Source: Bacillus massilioanorexius
GTDB taxonomy: Bacteria; Bacillota; Bacilli; Bacillales; DSM-1321
Length of the DNA stretch: 64,000 bases
Assembly: GCF_902374955.1 (NCBI RefSeq)
Contig: NZ_CABKRX010000118.1
Location: 70,374-134,373 of the forward strand
Reading direction: 5' to 3'
This document shows positions 61,395-64,000 of this stretch, piece by piece (position 1 is the first letter of the stretch; each line of letters starts with the position of its first letter). The position numbers and the translations under genes were made by a program. The notes under the pieces were generated by a model. The model was not told the origin of the DNA and ran no database searches. It saw nothing but the letters and a program-made list of their open reading frames with translations.

Positions 61395-62888
61395 TTGCAA
61401 ATAGAAATTAGAGGATTGCAGGATGAAGGCTTTCATAGACCGTTAAGATTAATATTGAACTTGTTTTTTGAAGAGTCTAAGGTAAGCTTAACTCCGCTTC
61501 CTGAGGCAGAGCTTGAGGCGACTTTTCAATTAGAAGAAAAAGAGAAAATCGAAGTTTCTCTTCAGTTGAAAAATCGTGTCACAAATAAAGTTTATACGAG
61601 TTTTTGTGAAAAAGAATATAAAGGTACAGAGAAAAAAGAAGTGTTTAAGCAAATGAAGAATGCTGTATCCTTAGCATATTTAACTGCCCTACAGGAAATG
61701 ACAGGAATTGAACAAAAGTGGGGCTTTTTAACGGGAATTAGACCAACTAAATTACTTCATAAAACACTACGAGCTGGTATTTCAAAAGAAGAGGCTCATA
61801 TGATGTTACATGAACAATATAAAATTAGCGATGAGAAGATCCATCTAATGCAAGAAATTGTAGACCGTCAGTTGAAGGTAATACCTGATTTATATAGCTT
61901 ACAGAGAGAGGTAAGTATATATATAGGAATCCCATTCTGCCCTACAAAATGTGCATATTGTACTTTTCCTGCTTATGCAATCAAGACGCAAAAGGGTAAT
62001 GTAAATTCATTTTTATATGGGTTACATTACGAAATGCAAGAGATTGGTAAAGTTTTGAAAGAAATGAATATTAAAATCACTACTATTTATTATGGTGGTG
62101 GGACGCCAACGAGTGTTACAGCTGAAGAAATGGATGCTATGTATGAAGAAATGTATAGATCTTTTCCAGATGTAGAGAATGTAAGAGAAATTACGGTTGA
62201 GGCAGGACGACCAGATACGATTACGCCAGAAAAATTAGCTGTATTAAATAAGTGGAATATTGATCGAATTAGTATTAATCCTCAATCTTATACAGACGAA
62301 ACTTTAAAGGCAATTGGTCGCCATCATACCGTACAAGAAACAATAGATAAATTCCACTTAGCCAGAGAAATGGGTATGAATAATATTAATATGGACTTAA
62401 TCATTGGCTTACCAGGTGAGGGTGTAAAAGAGTTACAGCATTCCTTAGATGAAACGAAAAAACTCATGCCAGAATCATTAACAGTGCATACGCTCTCGTT
62501 TAAGCGTGCTTCAGAAATGACACAGAATAAGGAGAAATATAAAGTTGCTGATCGCCCGGAAGTCGAAAAAATGATGACTATGGCAGAAAAATGGACTGCA
62601 GAAAATAATTATCATCCATATTATTTATACAGACAACAAAATATTTTAGGTAACCTTGAAAATGTAGGATATTCATTCGAAGGTCAAGAAAGTATTTACA
62701 ATATAATGATAATGGAGGAACAGCAAACGATTATTGGAATCGGCTGTGGTGCAGCAAGTAAATTTATAAATCCAGTAACGGGTGTAATTGAGCGTTTTGC
62801 AAATCCAAAAGATCCAAAGTCATATAATGATGGCTATGAGAAATATACGAACGATAAAATAGAAATTATTAAACAACTATTTAAATAA
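61395..62888 (+). CDS. hemZ: Coproporphyrinogen dehydrogenase HemZ (radical SAM, oxygen-independent)
   Basis: A 497-residue HemN-like enzyme that oxidatively decarboxylates coproporphyrinogen. After an N-terminal domain of about 170 residues comes the radical SAM site CPTKCAYC, then YYGGGTPTS, DRISINPQSY, INMDLIIGLPGE, and the C-terminal domain. TTG at 61395 lies six bases after AAAGGTGAT and gives MQIEIRGLQDEGFHRPL, like the family; GTG at 61386 would overlap that site. HemZ serves haem synthesis when oxygen is scarce. Gene order yhaX-hemZ-yhaR is conserved in B. subtilis. Confidence 0.93.
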   Translation: MQIEIRGLQDEGFHRPLRLILNLFFEESKVSLTPLPEAELEATFQLEEKEKIEVSLQLKNRVTNKVYTSFCEKEYKGTEKKEVFKQMKNAVSLAYLTALQEMTGIEQKWGFLTGIRPTKLLHKTLRAGISKEEAHMMLHEQYKISDEKIHLMQEIVDRQLKVIPDLYSLQREVSIYIGIPFCPTKCAYCTFPAYAIKTQKGNVNSFLYGLHYEMQEIGKVLKEMNIKITTIYYGGGTPTSVTAEEMDAMYEEMYRSFPDVENVREITVEAGRPDTITPEKLAVLNKWNIDRISINPQSYTDETLKAIGRHHTVQETIDKFHLAREMGMNNINMDLIIGLPGEGVKELQHSLDETKKLMPESLTVHTLSFKRASEMTQNKEKYKVADRPEVEKMMTMAEKWTAENNYHPYYLYRQQNILGNLENVGYSFEGQESIYNIMIMEEQQTIIGIGCGAASKFINPVTGVIERFANPKDPKSYNDGYEKYTNDKIEIIKQLFK

Positions 62889-62902
62889 GTTGTAAATAGG
62901 GA

Positions 62903-62928
62903 CCTCTGAAAAACACTTTTCAGAGGTT
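62903..62928 (+). terminator. Terminator after hemZ
   Basis: ACCTCTGAAAA pairs with TTTTCAGAGGT; a short T-run follows. Confidence 0.78.
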
Positions 62929-63184
62929 TCTACGTTCTATATCATTTGAATTTTCATATGGCACACGAAGAGCTTATCTTCTTTCTACAAAAGAAATTTA
63001 GAATATTACCCCTCATTAAGTGATCATGTTCAAATTTGAACTTTTTAGACACCTCCTTTTTATTCATAAAGTGCTTTTTGGTTTGAGTATTAAGAAAATT
63101 TAAATTATTAGTTTGCCAGTTATTCAGCTAAAGTTATAATAGAAATGAGTAAGTATTCATTACGAAATTTAAGGGGGAATTTTC

Positions 63185-63982
63185 TTGACAGAAGTCAATT
63201 TTGCTTCTCAAACAGATTCAGTATTAGTGCATAAAAAAGGGAAGGTTGCAACAATTGAATTAAACAGACCGAAATCATTAAATGCATTGGATGTAGATAC
63301 TTTAAAAAACTTAGCACAAATTTTAAAGGATGTAAGTTATGATGATGACATTGATGTGGTTATTTTAAAGGGTGCTGGGAAAGCGTTTTCTTCTGGTGGC
63401 GATATTAAAATGATGTTGCAATTAGGTGAAGAAAAAGGCTTCTACTCAATTATGGATTATTTAAGTGATATCGCTGTTTCTCTTTATTGTATGCCAAAGC
63501 TTACAATTTGCGCTGTTCAAGGTGCTGCTGCTGGATTAGGTTTAAGTATTGCATTAGCGACAGACTATATAGTTGCAGATCGTGAAGCGAAGATAGCAAT
63601 GAATTTCATTGGTATTGGTTTAATTCCTGATGGTGGTGCTCACTTTTTCTTAAGCGAAAGACTTGGCGATGCTAAGGCTAAAGAGCTTATTTGGGAAGGT
63701 AAATTAATGTCAGCAGAAGAATCTTTACAAAAAACCATTATTCATGAAGTGACAGATGATTTAGAGAATTCTGTTGAAGCAAAAGTTTCACAATGGCTTC
63801 AAAGCCCTCTACAAGCGATGATTCGAACAAAGAAAATTCTAGCAGAAAGAAAACGTCCAGCATTGCTAAAGGTTCTTGAGTTAGAAAAGTATGGACAAGC
63901 ATGTATGAGAAAAACAGAAGATCACCAAGAAGGTATCCAAGCATTTGTTGAAAAAAGAAAACCTGTATTTAAGGGGAAATAA
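63185..63982 (+). CDS. yhaR: Enoyl-CoA hydratase/isomerase family protein, YhaR-like
   Basis: A 265-residue crotonase-fold protein: KVATIELNRPKSLNALDVDT, oxyanion-hole motif GAGKAFSSGGDIKMM, second oxyanion element AVQGAAAGLGLSIALATDY, and IGIGLIPDGGAHFFL. The position of the first catalytic Glu of true hydratases is Ala-Ala-Gly, whereas IPDGG keeps an Asp, so isomerase or another acyl-CoA reaction is possible. It starts at TTG with AAGGGGG upstream. It corresponds to yhaR next to hemZ in B. subtilis. Only 18 bp follow it in the window. Confidence 0.9.
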   Translation: MTEVNFASQTDSVLVHKKGKVATIELNRPKSLNALDVDTLKNLAQILKDVSYDDDIDVVILKGAGKAFSSGGDIKMMLQLGEEKGFYSIMDYLSDIAVSLYCMPKLTICAVQGAAAGLGLSIALATDYIVADREAKIAMNFIGIGLIPDGGAHFFLSERLGDAKAKELIWEGKLMSAEESLQKTIIHEVTDDLENSVEAKVSQWLQSPLQAMIRTKKILAERKRPALLKVLELEKYGQACMRKTEDHQEGIQAFVEKRKPVFKGK

Positions 63983-64000
63983 ATAAAAAAAGACTGAAGC

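Noticed and set aside
1..64000. CRISPR arrays, tRNA or rRNA genes, phage or transposase genes
   Set aside because: No regularly spaced direct repeats, no cloverleaf or rRNA sequence seen, and none of the open frames resembles a transposase, integrase or phage protein.

Overview
The window reads as chromosome from an endospore-forming, low-GC member of the Bacillaceae. Supporting evidence is an alpha/beta-type small acid-soluble spore protein, a sporulation-type histidine kinase, strong AGGAGG ribosome binding sites with many TTG and GTG starts, a SigW-type promoter, cre sites, a GlpP antitermination system and a gene order (bmrB-bmrC-bmrD, sspB, yheB-yheA, yhaX-hemZ-yhaR, yxkF-msmX) that I remember from the Bacillus subtilis group. 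The genus cannot be fixed from the sequence alone. There are no rRNA or tRNA genes, phage genes, insertion sequences or CRISPR arrays. The only mobile-looking material is two families of short non-coding intergenic repeats.

Layout. 1-2000: end of an ABC exporter with a TetR regulator. 2.5-9.5 kb: a 1427-residue acyl-CoA dehydratase activase fusion, a GntR/EmrE-type exporter pair, a tiny DUF4023-like gene and a cold-shock gene. 10-15.6 kb: a TauE-type exporter, a small membrane protein, the SigW-type yuaF-floT flotillin pair, and a two-gene chromate transporter. 15.8-17 kb: a yidC insertase preceded by a short membrane ORF whose layout resembles the MifM translation-arrest sensor. 17.2-30.6 kb: an expanded glycerol island, glpP-glpF-glpK-glpD, then anaerobic-type glpABC, then a second glpP-glpF-glpK. 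31-35 kb: zinc efflux (czcD with a CzrA-like sensor) and Fur-controlled ferrous iron uptake (feoA, feoB and a Cys-rich partner).

35-44 kb holds three CorC/CNNM-type magnesium transporter paralogues, all on the minus strand. Between them are a Sco-type lipoprotein, a succinate-semialdehyde-type dehydrogenase, undecaprenyl pyrophosphate phosphatase and a 48-residue CxxCxGxG zinc-finger protein. 44.7-49.7 kb: a short unknown ORF, a YitT-type membrane protein, an orphan histidine kinase, a TPP riboswitch with thiT, and a 5'-truncated beta-propeller remnant. 49.7-64 kb: an HPr-like protein, the bmrB leader peptide and attenuator with the BmrCD multidrug ABC heterodimer, sspB, a zinc-ribbon protein, the msmX sugar-importer ATPase with a cre site and its PucR-type neighbour, yheB-yheA, a HAD protein lacking its nucleophile aspartate, hemZ, and an enoyl-CoA hydratase.

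How it works together. Glycerol enters through GlpF, is phosphorylated by GlpK, and glycerol-3-phosphate is oxidised either by aerobic-type GlpD or by the GlpABC complex. GlpP apparently acts on three leader terminators (glpF1, glpD, glpA) that share a purine-rich box, and cre sites add CcpA control. RNA-level control is frequent in this window: three GlpP leaders, a TPP riboswitch, the BmrB attenuator and the possible YidC arrest sensor.
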